A stretch of 18,813 nucleotides of DNA from JACAEY01 sp049700155 (lineage in GTDB: Bacteria > Nitrospirota > Thermodesulfovibrionia > Thermodesulfovibrionales > SM23-35). The translations under genes and the position numbers were made by a program. A model generated the notes under the pieces. The model saw nothing but the letters and a program-made list of their open reading frames with translations. It made no database searches and had not been told where the DNA came from. Position 1 is the first letter of the stretch. Each line of letters begins with the position of its first letter. Of this stretch, positions 7,578 through 14,648 are shown one piece after another. The stretch covers positions 1 through 18,813 of the forward strand of contig JBNAVX010000046.1 of the NCBI GenBank assembly GCA_049700155.1, written 5' to 3'.

Positions 7578-8082
7578 TATCCTCCTTTATCTTTTCTATT
7601 ATCTCATCTGCTATCTGAGATGGAGACTTTCCTTCGGTGTCTATCATAATATCAGCCTTCTCATAAAAAGGCTTTCTGTAATCTAAAAGCTCTTTTATTC
7701 TTCTTAAGGGGTCTTCTACCTGAAGCAGAGGTCTGTTAGATGTGTGACTTGTCCTTTTAAAGATTGTTTCAGGCGTTGCTAAAAGACATACAATGATGCC
7801 CTTTTCTTTCAGGGCAATCATGTTTTCCTCTTTCAAGACTGCTCCGCCACCAGTTGAGATTATTACATTGTTTCTTTTCGATAGCTTTTTTATCATCTCA
7901 GTCTCTATATCTCTGAACTTCGTTTCGCCAAATCTTCTGAATATCTCATTTATTGTCATCTTTTCTGATTTTTCAATTTCTGAGTCTACATCGACAAGTT
8001 CCATCTTAAGAATTTTGGAAAGTCTTTTCCCCACTACAGTCTTACCCGTTCCCATAAACCCAGTGAGGACTATATTTTTCAT
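7552..8082 (-). CDS. aroK: Shikimate kinase
   Basis: 176-residue cytosolic kinase that phosphorylates shikimate with ATP. Walker A is GFMGTGKT (8-15). Substrate-binding residues are D33 (VDVDSEIE), R57 (KFRDIETE) and the triple glycine STGGGAV (76-82). The lid carries R117 (SNRPLL) and R136 is near DYRKPFY. It is the first gene of aroK-aroB-phoB-phoR. No Shine-Dalgarno precedes the ATG; a good promoter (TTGACC, 17 bp, TACAAT) places the expected transcription start on the A of the start codon, so the message may be leaderless. Confidence 0.96.
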   Translation of the reverse strand: MKNIVLTGFMGTGKTVVGKRLSKILKMELVDVDSEIEKSEKMTINEIFRRFGETKFRDIETEMIKKLSKRNNVIISTGGGAVLKEENMIALKEKGIIVCLLATPETIFKRTSHTSNRPLLQVEDPLRRIKELLDYRKPFYEKADIMIDTEGKSPSQIADEIIEKIKEDNGKSKGQA

Positions 8083-8088
8083 GATGAT

Positions 8089-8117
8089 ATTGTAGTAGTT
8101 ACAATAAAACAGGTCAA
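8089..8117 (-). promoter_or_regulatory. Promoter of aroK-aroB-phoB-phoR
   Basis: TTGACC (8117-8112) and TACAAT (8094-8089) are separated by 17 bp, a good sigma-70-type match. The A of the aroK ATG (8082) is 7 nt past the -10, where transcription would normally begin. It overlaps the divergent mnmA promoter region. Confidence 0.6.
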
Positions 8118-8119
8118 TC

Positions 8120-8128
8120 TGTTATATT
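8120..8128 (+). promoter_or_regulatory. Extended -10 promoter of mnmA
   Basis: TGTTATATT is an extended -10 (TG, one base, TATATT at 8123-8128). The mnmA ATG at 8134 begins 6 nt after the -10 and no Shine-Dalgarno is present, again consistent with a leaderless transcript. A -35 at the proper distance is weak. Confidence 0.5.
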
Positions 8129-8133
8129 TAGAT

Positions 8134-9354
8134 ATGTCAAAAGTTATTATAGGAATGAGCGGTGGAGTTGATTCTTCTGTCGCAGCATATTTTCTGAGAG
8201 AAAAGGGGTATGAGGTTGAGGGTCTTAGCTTTATATTATGGGAAAATAGAAGAAAGGATGATTTTAAGACATGTTGTTCTCTTCAGGCTGTTGAGGAAGC
8301 TGCAAAGAGTGCTAAATATATTGGGATACCACACCATGTATCAGATGTAAAAGATGATTTTGTTGAAAAGGTGATAGAACCTTTTGTGAATGCTTATGCT
8401 ACAGGTCTAACACCTAATCCATGCATATTGTGCAACCGATTCATCAAGTTTCCACTTCTTATGAAAGAGGCTGAAAATAGAGGCGCTGAATTTATAGCTA
8501 CAGGTCATTATGCAAGAGTTGAACCATCCAAGAACGAAGAGCAGAGAGCAAATAGTGAAAACAATCCGCTGACTTTACTTAAAAAAGGAGTTGATCCAAA
8601 GAAAGACCAATCCTATGTCCTTTATATACTGAAACAGGAGCAACTTAGAAAGTTAATACTGCCCCTTGGAGGTTACAGAAAAGATGTTGTCAGACAGATT
8701 GCAAGAGACTTAAATCTTCCTGCTGCAATGAGAGCTGAAAGTCAAGAGGTCTGCTTTATTGAAGATAGAAATTATTTTAAATTTATAGAAAAGCTTTCCC
8801 CCCTTGTAGGAAAGCCAGGTCCAATTATTGATATGATGGGTAATGTGATAGGGACACATAAAGGGATTCATGCTTATACTATAGGACAGAGAAGAAGGCT
8901 TGGAATTGCACAGAAAAAGCCTCTCTATGTTGTAAAGATTGACTCTCTTAAAAATGCTGTATATGTAGGATCACAGGAGAGTGCTAAGAAAAATGAATTT
9001 TTTGTTGAAGACATAAACTGGATTATTCCTCCTGAGAGATTATTTTCTCCTTTTTTAAAAGATGATAAAGAATGGTTAATGGATGATGAAGGAGATTTTT
9101 TTAAGGCATTTGTAAAGATTCGTTCAACTATGAAGGAAGAACCTGCAACAATATATTTTGTTAACAGTCAACTGTCAACAGGCAAAAGTGAAGAGCATGA
9201 TATATATGCCTTACATCTTATGCCTCATATATCACATCAGAGTGTTCGAATAGTTTTTGATAGACCACAGTGGGCTCCTGCTTCAGGTCAAAGTGCAGTA
9301 TTTTATGATGGAGATATAGTAATAGGGGGAGGGATAATTAAAACAGTCAAATAA
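8134..9354 (+). CDS. mnmA: tRNA-specific 2-thiouridylase MnmA
   Basis: 406-residue cytosolic enzyme that thiolates the wobble uridine (U34) of Lys, Glu and Gln tRNAs. The ATP-pyrophosphatase P-loop is GMSGGVDSSVAA (7-18). The two catalytic cysteines are C97 (TPNPCILCNRF) and C207 (ESQEVCFIED). YTIGQRRRLGI and the closing SGQSAVFYDGD...GGGII are also typical. It is about 40 residues longer than usual members: extra residues occur at about 130-147, between GHYARV and LLKKGVDPKKDQSY, and at about 343-365, between EPATIYF and the SVRIVFDRPQ strand. Both extra stretches are coded by period-7 repeats and leave the frame and the active-site motifs intact. It stands alone on the plus strand, divergent from aroK. 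Confidence 0.96.
   Translation: MSKVIIGMSGGVDSSVAAYFLREKGYEVEGLSFILWENRRKDDFKTCCSLQAVEEAAKSAKYIGIPHHVSDVKDDFVEKVIEPFVNAYATGLTPNPCILCNRFIKFPLLMKEAENRGAEFIATGHYARVEPSKNEEQRANSENNPLTLLKKGVDPKKDQSYVLYILKQEQLRKLILPLGGYRKDVVRQIARDLNLPAAMRAESQEVCFIEDRNYFKFIEKLSPLVGKPGPIIDMMGNVIGTHKGIHAYTIGQRRRLGIAQKKPLYVVKIDSLKNAVYVGSQESAKKNEFFVEDINWIIPPERLFSPFLKDDKEWLMDDEGDFFKAFVKIRSTMKEEPATIYFVNSQLSTGKSEEHDIYALHLMPHISHQSVRIVFDRPQWAPASGQSAVFYDGDIVIGGGIIKTVK
8533..8560. repeat. Degenerate heptamer array in mnmA (first insertion)
   Basis: Four consecutive heptamers, AACGAAG, AGCAGAG, AGCAAAT and AGTGAAA, show a decayed period-7 array with consensus near AGCRAAG. They encode roughly NEEQRANSEN, which has no counterpart in ordinary MnmA between the GHYARV and GVDPKKDQSY motifs. 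Confidence 0.6.
9161..9188. repeat. Heptamer array in mnmA (second insertion)
   Basis: Units TTAACAG, TCAACTG, TCAACAG and GCAAAAG follow at an exact 7-bp period (consensus TCAACAG). They encode VNSQLSTGKS, inserted between two strands of the C-terminal beta-barrel domain. NSQLST-type peptides are a typical product of such STRR repeats. Confidence 0.65.
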
Positions 9355-9367
9355 AGGTAAAAATATT

Positions 9368-9447
9368 TTAACCCCGTAAGCTATTAACTAATTCTTTATT
9401 TTCAAGATACCATTTAACTGTTTTTTGATACCTTCTTGAATTGTAGT
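9368..9447 (-). pseudogene. Frameshifted remnant of the C-terminus of an RmlB-like dTDP-glucose 4,6-dehydratase
   Basis: Directly after the proB stop, the minus strand reads TTIQEGIKK in one frame up to a run of six A (9426-9421), then TVKWYLENKELVNSLRG and a stop (9370-9368) in another frame. Joined, this matches the usual end of RmlB-type NAD-dependent sugar-nucleotide dehydratases (EGI-KKTV-WYLENKEW). One extra A would restore a single frame. Nothing of the rest of the gene, with its Rossmann fold and YxxxK motif, is present, since intact proB occupies the upstream sequence. It is most simply a scar left by deletion of an rmlB-like gene. The match is from recall of the family, over only about 26 residues. 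Confidence 0.6.
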
Positions 9448-10545
9448 TTATACCAGTACCAGATTATCCCTATGTATTATCTCATCTGAATATTTATAGC
9501 CGAGAATCTTCTCAATCTCAGATGTTTTTCTGCCTTTAATTCTTTCTATTTCTGAAAAGGAATAATTCGTCAGACCTTTTGCGATTCGATTCCCTTTTGA
9601 ATCAATACAATATACAGCATCACCAATATCAAATTGACCTTCTATAGAGATAATGCCCGATGGAAGCAAACTTTTCCCTCCATAAATAATAGCCTTTACT
9701 GCTCCTTCGTCAACAACTATATTCCCTTTCGCACGTGTACTGTAAGCAATCCATCCCTTTCTTGAAGAAAGTCTTTCTTTGCTGGGTATAAATACTGTTC
9801 CTGTATGTTTTCCACTTAAAAGAGAAATAAGAAGACCTTCCTTTTTTCCATTTATAATATGAACAGTAACGCCATAACTTAAAGCCTTTTTTGCTGCAAG
9901 CAATTTTGAATACATTCCGCCTGTCCCAACTATACTTCCAGCTCCTTTTGCCTTCTTCTCTAATTCAGGTGTTATCTCTTCAACTCGTTCGATAATTCTT
10001 GCTTCAGGATTACTCTTCGGGTCATCAGTATAAAGACCATCAACATCTGATAATATTATTAACCTTTCAGCCTCTACAAGATTCGCTACAAGTGCAGCAA
10101 GGTTATCATTGTCTCCAAATTTAATCTCATCTGTTGCAACTGTATCATTTTCATTCACAATCGGAATTACCCCATATGAAAGCAGTGTTGTAAGAGTATT
10201 CTTTGAGTTTATATATCTTTTTCTATCAGAAAAATCATCTCCTGTAAGAAGAACTTGTGCAACCTTTTTTTTGAAATCTGTAAAGCATTTCTCATACGCC
10301 CACATGAGACTTGACTGTCCAATAGCTGCTGAAGCCTGTTTTAATTTTACATCCTTTGGCTTTTCTTTTAATCCAAGCTTTTTCATCCCTGCTGCGATAG
10401 CCCCTGATGAGACAATAACAACGTCATATTTACTTTCTTTTATATGAGATAAATCTCTTGCAATAGAATATATTCGCCTTGTATTAAGACCATCTTTTGT
10501 ATCTGCAACTATATTACTTCCTATTTTTACAACAATCCTTTTCAT
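9448..10545 (-). CDS. proB: Glutamate 5-kinase
   Basis: 365-residue cytosolic enzyme that phosphorylates glutamate in the first step of proline synthesis. The amino-acid kinase domain (about 1-255) has VVKIGSNIV (5-13), VSSGAIAAGM (45-54), NENDTVATDEIKFGDNDNL (131-149), LSDVDGLYTDDP (165-176) and GTGGMYSKL (207-215). A C-terminal PUA domain (about 270-360) begins near KGNIVVDEGAVKA. The open frame extends 26 codons further upstream, but the family begins at MKRIVVKIGS, and GGAAAG lies before that ATG at 10545. It overlaps the end of obg by 32 bp, suggesting coupling. The partner proA is not next to it; a gene scar lies downstream instead. Confidence 0.95.
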   Translation of the reverse strand: MKRIVVKIGSNIVADTKDGLNTRRIYSIARDLSHIKESKYDVVIVSSGAIAAGMKKLGLKEKPKDVKLKQASAAIGQSSLMWAYEKCFTDFKKKVAQVLLTGDDFSDRKRYINSKNTLTTLLSYGVIPIVNENDTVATDEIKFGDNDNLAALVANLVEAERLIILSDVDGLYTDDPKSNPEARIIERVEEITPELEKKAKGAGSIVGTGGMYSKLLAAKKALSYGVTVHIINGKKEGLLISLLSGKHTGTVFIPSKERLSSRKGWIAYSTRAKGNIVVDEGAVKAIIYGGKSLLPSGIISIEGQFDIGDAVYCIDSKGNRIAKGLTNYSFSEIERIKGRKTSEIEKILGYKYSDEIIHRDNLVLV

Positions 10546-11545
10546 CTTTTTTCTTTCCAACCTTTTCTGCAAGAAATTTAAGAAGATTTCTAATTCCTTC
10601 TCCTGTAACTGATGATACAGCAAAGAAAGTCACCCCATTAGTTTTGCAGTATTCTTTAAGTCTGTCAAGCCTCTTTTTATCTGCAATATCAAGTTTCGTT
10701 CCTACAACTGCCTGTTGTTTATCAAGAAGCAATGGACTATATAATCCAATTTCTCTGTTTATCTTATGAAGATTCTCAACAGGATCTCCATTACCCATAT
10801 AAGATATGTCAACAAGATGTAAAAGTATAGAAGTCCTTTCAACATGTCTTAAAAACTGAAATCCAAGTCCTGCCCCTCTGTGTGCCCCTTCTATCAAACC
10901 AGGGATATCAGCAACGACAAAGCTCCTGTAATCATTTAGCTTCACAACTCCAAGATTTGGAACAAGTGTTGTGAAAGGGTATTCAGCAACCTTGGGTTTA
11001 GCAGATGAAATAACAGATATGAGCATTGATTTTCCTGCATTGGGGAGTCCTATCAAACCAACATCAGCAAGGAGTTTCAATTCAAGTATAAGCCACTTTT
11101 CTTCTCCTTTTTCTGGTGGTCGTGTAAATCTTGGTGCCTGTCTTACAGGCGTGGCAAAATGGGCATTCCCAAGCCCCCCCTTCCCTCCTTTTGCTACGAT
11201 ACAAGAGCTACCTTCGGAATCAAGATCTGCTATCATTTCACCTGTAACTGCATCTTTTATTATCGTTCCAACAGGGACATCTATAATCAAATCCTTACCA
11301 TCTTCACCATCCATCTTTTTCCCTTTACCATGTTTTCCCCTCTCAGCCTTATACTCCCTTTTATATTTTTGATCAAGTAGGGTGTTAAGTCTCTCAGTTG
11401 CCATGATAATTACATGTCCACCTCTTCCTCCATCCCCTCCGTCAGGACCACCTCTTGGTACATATCTCTCTCTACGGAAACTAACACACCCTTTGCCTCC
11501 ATCACCTGCCTTAACATGAATCTTTACATAGTCAACAAATTGCAT
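10514..11545 (-). CDS. obgE: Ribosome-associated GTPase Obg
   Basis: 343-residue GTPase that binds the 50S subunit and acts in its late assembly and in stress control. The glycine-rich Obg domain (about 1-158) has GDGGKGCVSFRRERYVPRGG (14-33) and PDGGDGGRGGH. The G domain has G1 GLPNAGKS (166-173), switch I FTTLVPNLG, G3 DIPGL (213-217), G4 TKLD (283-286) and G5 SSVTGEG. The protein ends with a short Lys-rich tail and lacks the OCT extension found in some Gram-positive Obg. No clear Shine-Dalgarno precedes the ATG. It follows rplU-rpmA in the common order, but a terminator separates it from rpmA, so it probably has its own promoter. Confidence 0.96.
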   Translation of the reverse strand: MQFVDYVKIHVKAGDGGKGCVSFRRERYVPRGGPDGGDGGRGGHVIIMATERLNTLLDQKYKREYKAERGKHGKGKKMDGEDGKDLIIDVPVGTIIKDAVTGEMIADLDSEGSSCIVAKGGKGGLGNAHFATPVRQAPRFTRPPEKGEEKWLILELKLLADVGLIGLPNAGKSMLISVISSAKPKVAEYPFTTLVPNLGVVKLNDYRSFVVADIPGLIEGAHRGAGLGFQFLRHVERTSILLHLVDISYMGNGDPVENLHKINREIGLYSPLLLDKQQAVVGTKLDIADKKRLDRLKEYCKTNGVTFFAVSSVTGEGIRNLLKFLAEKVGKKKDEKDCCKNRK

Positions 11546-11568
11546 AATTTAAATAAATTAAACCTGAA

Positions 11569-11597
11569 AATACATTAATTCAATACAGACGTTGCAA
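11569..11597 (-). promoter_or_regulatory. Candidate promoter of obg-proB
   Basis: TTGCAA (11597-11592) and TGTATT (11574-11569) are 17 bp apart, between the rpmA terminator and the obg ATG. A second pair closer to the ATG (TTGAAT, 17 bp, TAATTT) is equally possible in such AT-rich sequence, so the exact site is uncertain. Confidence 0.35.
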
Positions 11598-11652
11598 TAA
11601 AATTTAATTTTGGATTTTTCTTTAAGTGATGAATGCATTATCTGGATGAAAT

Positions 11653-11680
11653 AAAAAAAGCGGATTAAACCCGCTTTTAA
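11653..11680 (-). terminator. Intrinsic terminator after rpmA
   Basis: On the minus strand AAAAGCGG and CCGCTTTT form an 8-bp stem with a 7-nt loop, followed by a run of seven T (plus-strand A run at 11653-11659). It lies about 25 bp past the rpmA stop and should end the rplU-rpmA transcript before obg. Confidence 0.8.
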
Positions 11681-11702
11681 ATCTCTTTAATATTAATCTT
11701 AA

Positions 11703-11975
11703 TTATTGAGCTGTTTGGTGCTCAACTGGATATACACTTATCCGCAATCTCGTCCTGTCTTTCCTTTCAAAATTTACAATTCCATCTATCTTGGCGAAAA
11801 GGGTATCGTCTGAACCTTTACCAACATTCATACCTGGATGAAACTTTGTTCCCCTCTGTCTCACAAGGATATTTCCTGCACGGACAAATTGTCCTCCAAA
11901 TCTCTTCACGCCAAGACGTTTTGATTCACTATCACGTCCATTTCTTGAACTACCTACACCTTTTTTATGTGCCAT
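11703..11975 (-). CDS. rpmA: 50S ribosomal protein L27
   Basis: 90-residue large-subunit protein near the peptidyl-transferase centre. It begins MAHKKGVGSSRNGRDSESKR, with the conserved N-terminal tail, and continues GGQFVRAGNILVRQRGTKFHPG, all hallmark L27. The ATG at 11975 is preceded by GGAGGG; an in-frame TTG four codons upstream lies within that Shine-Dalgarno region and is not the start. There is no Firmicutes-type N-terminal cleavage extension. The gene start overlaps the last 11 bp of rplU. Confidence 0.97.
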   Translation of the reverse strand: MAHKKGVGSSRNGRDSESKRLGVKRFGGQFVRAGNILVRQRGTKFHPGMNVGKGSDDTLFAKIDGIVNFERKDRTRLRISVYPVEHQTAQ

Positions 11976-12294
11976 GTGTCCCTCCAAAGATAATCTCTTT
12001 AATTTTTAATGAAGTATAAGGTTGTCTATGTCCTCTAAGTTTTTTTGTAGACTTTCTTGGTTTCTGTTTATATACCAGAACCTTCTTTGCCTTTCCGCTT
12101 CCTTCAACAATCGCAATAACCTGAGCTCCTTCTATATATGGTGAACCAAAAACACTTTCGCCATCTCTTGAGACCATAAGAACCCTGTCAAGAACTATTT
12201 CTGACCCATTTTCAACATAGAGTCTCTCAATCCTGATTTTATCTCCTGGAGAAACCTTATACTGCTTTCCACCATTCTCAATTATTGCATACAT
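11965..12294 (-). CDS. rplU: 50S ribosomal protein L21
   Basis: 109-residue 23S rRNA-binding protein. Family signatures are MYAIIENGGKQYKVSPGD (1-18) and the C-terminal YKQKPRKSTKKLRGHRQPYT (about 75-94). It runs a few residues longer than the usual 103 and ends GGTHGT, because its 3' end contains the rpmA ribosome-binding site. It is the first gene of rplU-rpmA. No Shine-Dalgarno is visible before the ATG. Confidence 0.97.
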   Translation of the reverse strand: MYAIIENGGKQYKVSPGDKIRIERLYVENGSEIVLDRVLMVSRDGESVFGSPYIEGAQVIAIVEGSGKAKKVLVYKQKPRKSTKKLRGHRQPYTSLKIKEIIFGGTHGT

Positions 12295-12302
12295 GATTTA
12301 AT

Positions 12303-12332
12303 AAAATAACATAAAAGTTTTTGAAAAAACAA
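12303..12332 (-). promoter_or_regulatory. Candidate promoter of rplU-rpmA
   Basis: TTGTTT (12332-12327), an 18-bp spacer and TATTTT (12308-12303) preceded by TG in the extended -10 position. The ATG begins 9 nt after the -10, so any leader would be only a few bases. The remaining gap up to amrB (to 12471) holds nothing else that I can support. Confidence 0.35.
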
Positions 12333-12471
12333 GGATAGCTCAAATACTGTTCGTTGAAATTATTTGCAAGTCTTCAAAAAACTCTTTAAAAACTTTTTGT
12401 CTTTTTCCATGAATTCCTATAAACGCTACACACATTTTATATCTGCCATAATTTTTTTACTAAATTCTAAT

Positions 12472-13275
12472 TTATCTCAATACAATACCAGCATATCCAA
12501 CAACATGTTCATAATCCCCACTTACTTCACCAGATGTAGAATATCTGATAAGCTTTGCAGATCTAACACCAAGCGACTTTGCTGCGAAAAGGACAACGGT
12601 AGTAGGAATATAACCGCACATTGATATCCTTTCTCTAATTACTATCTCATAAAGCCCCTCTGGATCAAGGGAAAGAATCCTCTCAATTGCCTTTTTGTCT
12701 CTCTCCTTTGCAACCTCATGAGACACATAGTGGCTCATATCCGAACTTGCTGCAACAATAACCGGATATCCAGCACTTGAAACTGCTTTTGCTATGCCTT
12801 CTCCAAGTAATCTACATTCCTCTATAGAGGCTGAAAGAATGACTATTGGCACGATCTCTGTCTCTTTTGAAAAATAGAGCAAAAAGGGAAGTTGGACTTC
12901 GAGTGAATGTTCAAATAAATGTGCTTTTATATCTTTTGATACTATAGGAACATTCATTGCAATTCTATAGGAAAGCTTTTCATCAATTTGAATTGTTCCG
13001 GTTGGGATTTCCCATTCTCCAGACTCCATTATCGATATCCTCTCTCCAAGACCTGTGTGGTTTGGACCTATAAAGATAAATGTTTTTGGAAACTCTATAG
13101 ATGAATAAACAGCCCCTGCTACTGGTCCTGAATATATTAATCCTGCATGGGGAACTACAATTGCGATAGCCTTTTCTTTTTGGACATTTTTGTTTATAAA
13201 TTGTTCAACTTGTTGAGACAATTTAGATGCAGACGAATGATAAAACTGTCCAGCGACTGCAGGGGGTCTCCTCAA
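12472..13275 (-). CDS. amrB: AmmeMemoRadiSam system protein B (MEMO1-like)
   Basis: 267-residue MEMO-family protein of the AmmeMemoRadiSam group, related to class III extradiol dioxygenases; in bacteria it co-occurs with AMMECR1-like and radical-SAM partners and its reaction is not established. Motifs: RRPPAVAGQFY (2-12), VPHAGLIYSGPVAGAVY (41-57), GPNHTG (70-75), EHSLEVQLPFL (122-132), SSDMSHY (177-183) and CGYIP (220-224). The four residues corresponding to the MEMO1 metal site (H49, H81, H192, C244) are all present as H43, H73, H182 and C220, so metal binding is likely. The start is TTG at 13275, overlapping the dnaB stop as TTGA; family alignment supports it because RxPAVAG is the usual N-terminus. 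Neither partner gene is in the window. Confidence 0.9.
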   Translation of the reverse strand: MRRPPAVAGQFYHSSASKLSQQVEQFINKNVQKEKAIAIVVPHAGLIYSGPVAGAVYSSIEFPKTFIFIGPNHTGLGERISIMESGEWEIPTGTIQIDEKLSYRIAMNVPIVSKDIKAHLFEHSLEVQLPFLLYFSKETEIVPIVILSASIEECRLLGEGIAKAVSSAGYPVIVAASSDMSHYVSHEVAKERDKKAIERILSLDPEGLYEIVIRERISMCGYIPTTVVLFAAKSLGVRSAKLIRYSTSGEVSGDYEHVVGYAGIVLR

Positions 13276-14648
13276 AACGCCTCCTCTTCATCCAGAGGTG
13301 GACTGAATTCTCTATCAGACATATTTAAAAACCTTGTGCAATTAGAGATAAATGCAAGATTAACGATACCTGTCGGTCCATTCCTCTGTTTTGAAATAAT
13401 AACCTCCGCCTGTCCTTTATTGGAAGGGTTATCTTTATTATATATCTCATCTCTGTATAGAAACAGTATCACATCTGCATCCTGTTCTATCGCTCCTGAT
13501 TCCCTCAAATCAGCAAGGATAGGCTTCGGGGGTCTACGCTGTTCCACACTCCTGTTTAACTGGCTTACTGCAATGACAGGAACATTTAATTCCTTTGCAA
13601 GTGCCTTTAAAGAACGGGATATATCTGATATCTCCTGTTCACGTCTTTCAAAATTCCCTTTCCCCCTCATTAACTGAAGATAGTCAACTATAATAAGACT
13701 GAGCCCATGTTCCATCTTGAGCCTTCTTGCCTTTGCACGCAATTCAAGAACAGTCATTCCTGATGAATCATCTATAAAAATCGGTGCTCCTGTAAGATTG
13801 CTTGCAGCTGCAGTCAATTTATGCCAGTCTTCCTTTTTTATGAATCCTTTTCTGATACTGTTTGAATTTACCATTGCTTCAGAACATAGCATCCTGAATG
13901 CAAGTTGTTCTTTTGCCATCTCAAGACTGAATATAGCAACAGGTTCTTTCAGTTCAAGACCGACATGCTGGGCAATATTAAGTGCAAAAGCAGTCTTTCC
14001 CATCGAAGGTCTTCCACCAACCACTATCAGGTCACCTCTCTGGAATCCGGTCGTTAGATCATCAAGGTCCTTGAATCCAGAGGGTATGCCAGTTATTGTC
14101 TCCTTTCTATCATAAAGGCGCTCTATCATCTCAAAACTATCCTTAATCACATCTTTGAGAGTAACAAAAGATGTCTTTACTCTCTTATCTGAAATATCAA
14201 AAATAGATTTCTCAGCATAATCAACAAGTTCTTCAGCTTCAAGATTATCTTCATATACTTTAGTCGCTATCTCTGTTGCAGATTTGAGGAGACCCCTAAG
14301 GAGTGCCTTCTCTCTTACAATCTTTGAGTGATATTTAATATTTGCTGCAGTAGGAACCATATTCACAAGAGATGACAAATAAGAAATACCACCTATTGAA
14401 TCCAATTCATTCTGCCTTCTCAGATAGTCTGTAAGAGTTATAAGATCAATGGGTTCGTTTTTCTCAAAAAGTTCAGTCATAGCATTGAATATCTTTCTGT
14501 GTGAGAGCTTGTAGAAGTCTTCATTGTCAATTATCTCCAATGCCTTTGGCAAAGCATCATTATCTATAAGGATGGCGCCCAAAATGGACTGCTCTGCCTC
14601 AACATTCTGAGGCGGTACCCTCTCTAACTGGGATTCTATTTCCTTCAT
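13272..14648 (-). CDS. dnaB: Replicative DNA helicase DnaB
   Basis: 458-residue hexameric 5'-3' helicase of the replication fork. The N-terminal domain (about 13-115) starts PPQNVEAEQSILGAIL; a linker precedes the RecA-like domain from about 183. Walker A is GGRPSMGKTA (211-220), the catalytic glutamate is E243 (FSLEMA), Walker B is LIIVDYLQLM (318-327), and SQLNR (362-366), LRESGAIEQDAD (381-392) and KQRNG (420-424) follow. No intein interrupts the Walker motifs, a frequent site in other DnaB. ATG overlaps the rplI stop by one base (TAATG). Order rplI-dnaB is common in bacteria. Confidence 0.97.
   Translation of the reverse strand: MKEIESQLERVPPQNVEAEQSILGAILIDNDALPKALEIIDNEDFYKLSHRKIFNAMTELFEKNEPIDLITLTDYLRRQNELDSIGGISYLSSLVNMVPTAANIKYHSKIVREKALLRGLLKSATEIATKVYEDNLEAEELVDYAEKSIFDISDKRVKTSFVTLKDVIKDSFEMIERLYDRKETITGIPSGFKDLDDLTTGFQRGDLIVVGGRPSMGKTAFALNIAQHVGLELKEPVAIFSLEMAKEQLAFRMLCSEAMVNSNSIRKGFIKKEDWHKLTAAASNLTGAPIFIDDSSGMTVLELRAKARRLKMEHGLSLIIVDYLQLMRGKGNFERREQEISDISRSLKALAKELNVPVIAVSQLNRSVEQRRPPKPILADLRESGAIEQDADVILFLYRDEIYNKDNPSNKGQAEVIISKQRNGPTGIVNLAFISNCTRFLNMSDREFSPPLDEEEAF

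Noticed and set aside
10546..10623. N-terminal extension of the proB frame
   Set aside because: It lies inside obg in another frame and the kinase family begins at MKRIVVKIGS.
11558..11638. Minus-strand 26-codon ORF with a C-x2-C pattern between rpmA and obg
   Set aside because: No ribosome-binding site; it overlaps the candidate obg promoter and two cysteines are not enough to support a small zinc protein.
12340..12435. Minus-strand 31-codon ORF in the gap between amrB and rplU
   Set aside because: It has an ATG but no ribosome-binding site, no recognisable similarity, and covers the region where the rplU promoter is expected.
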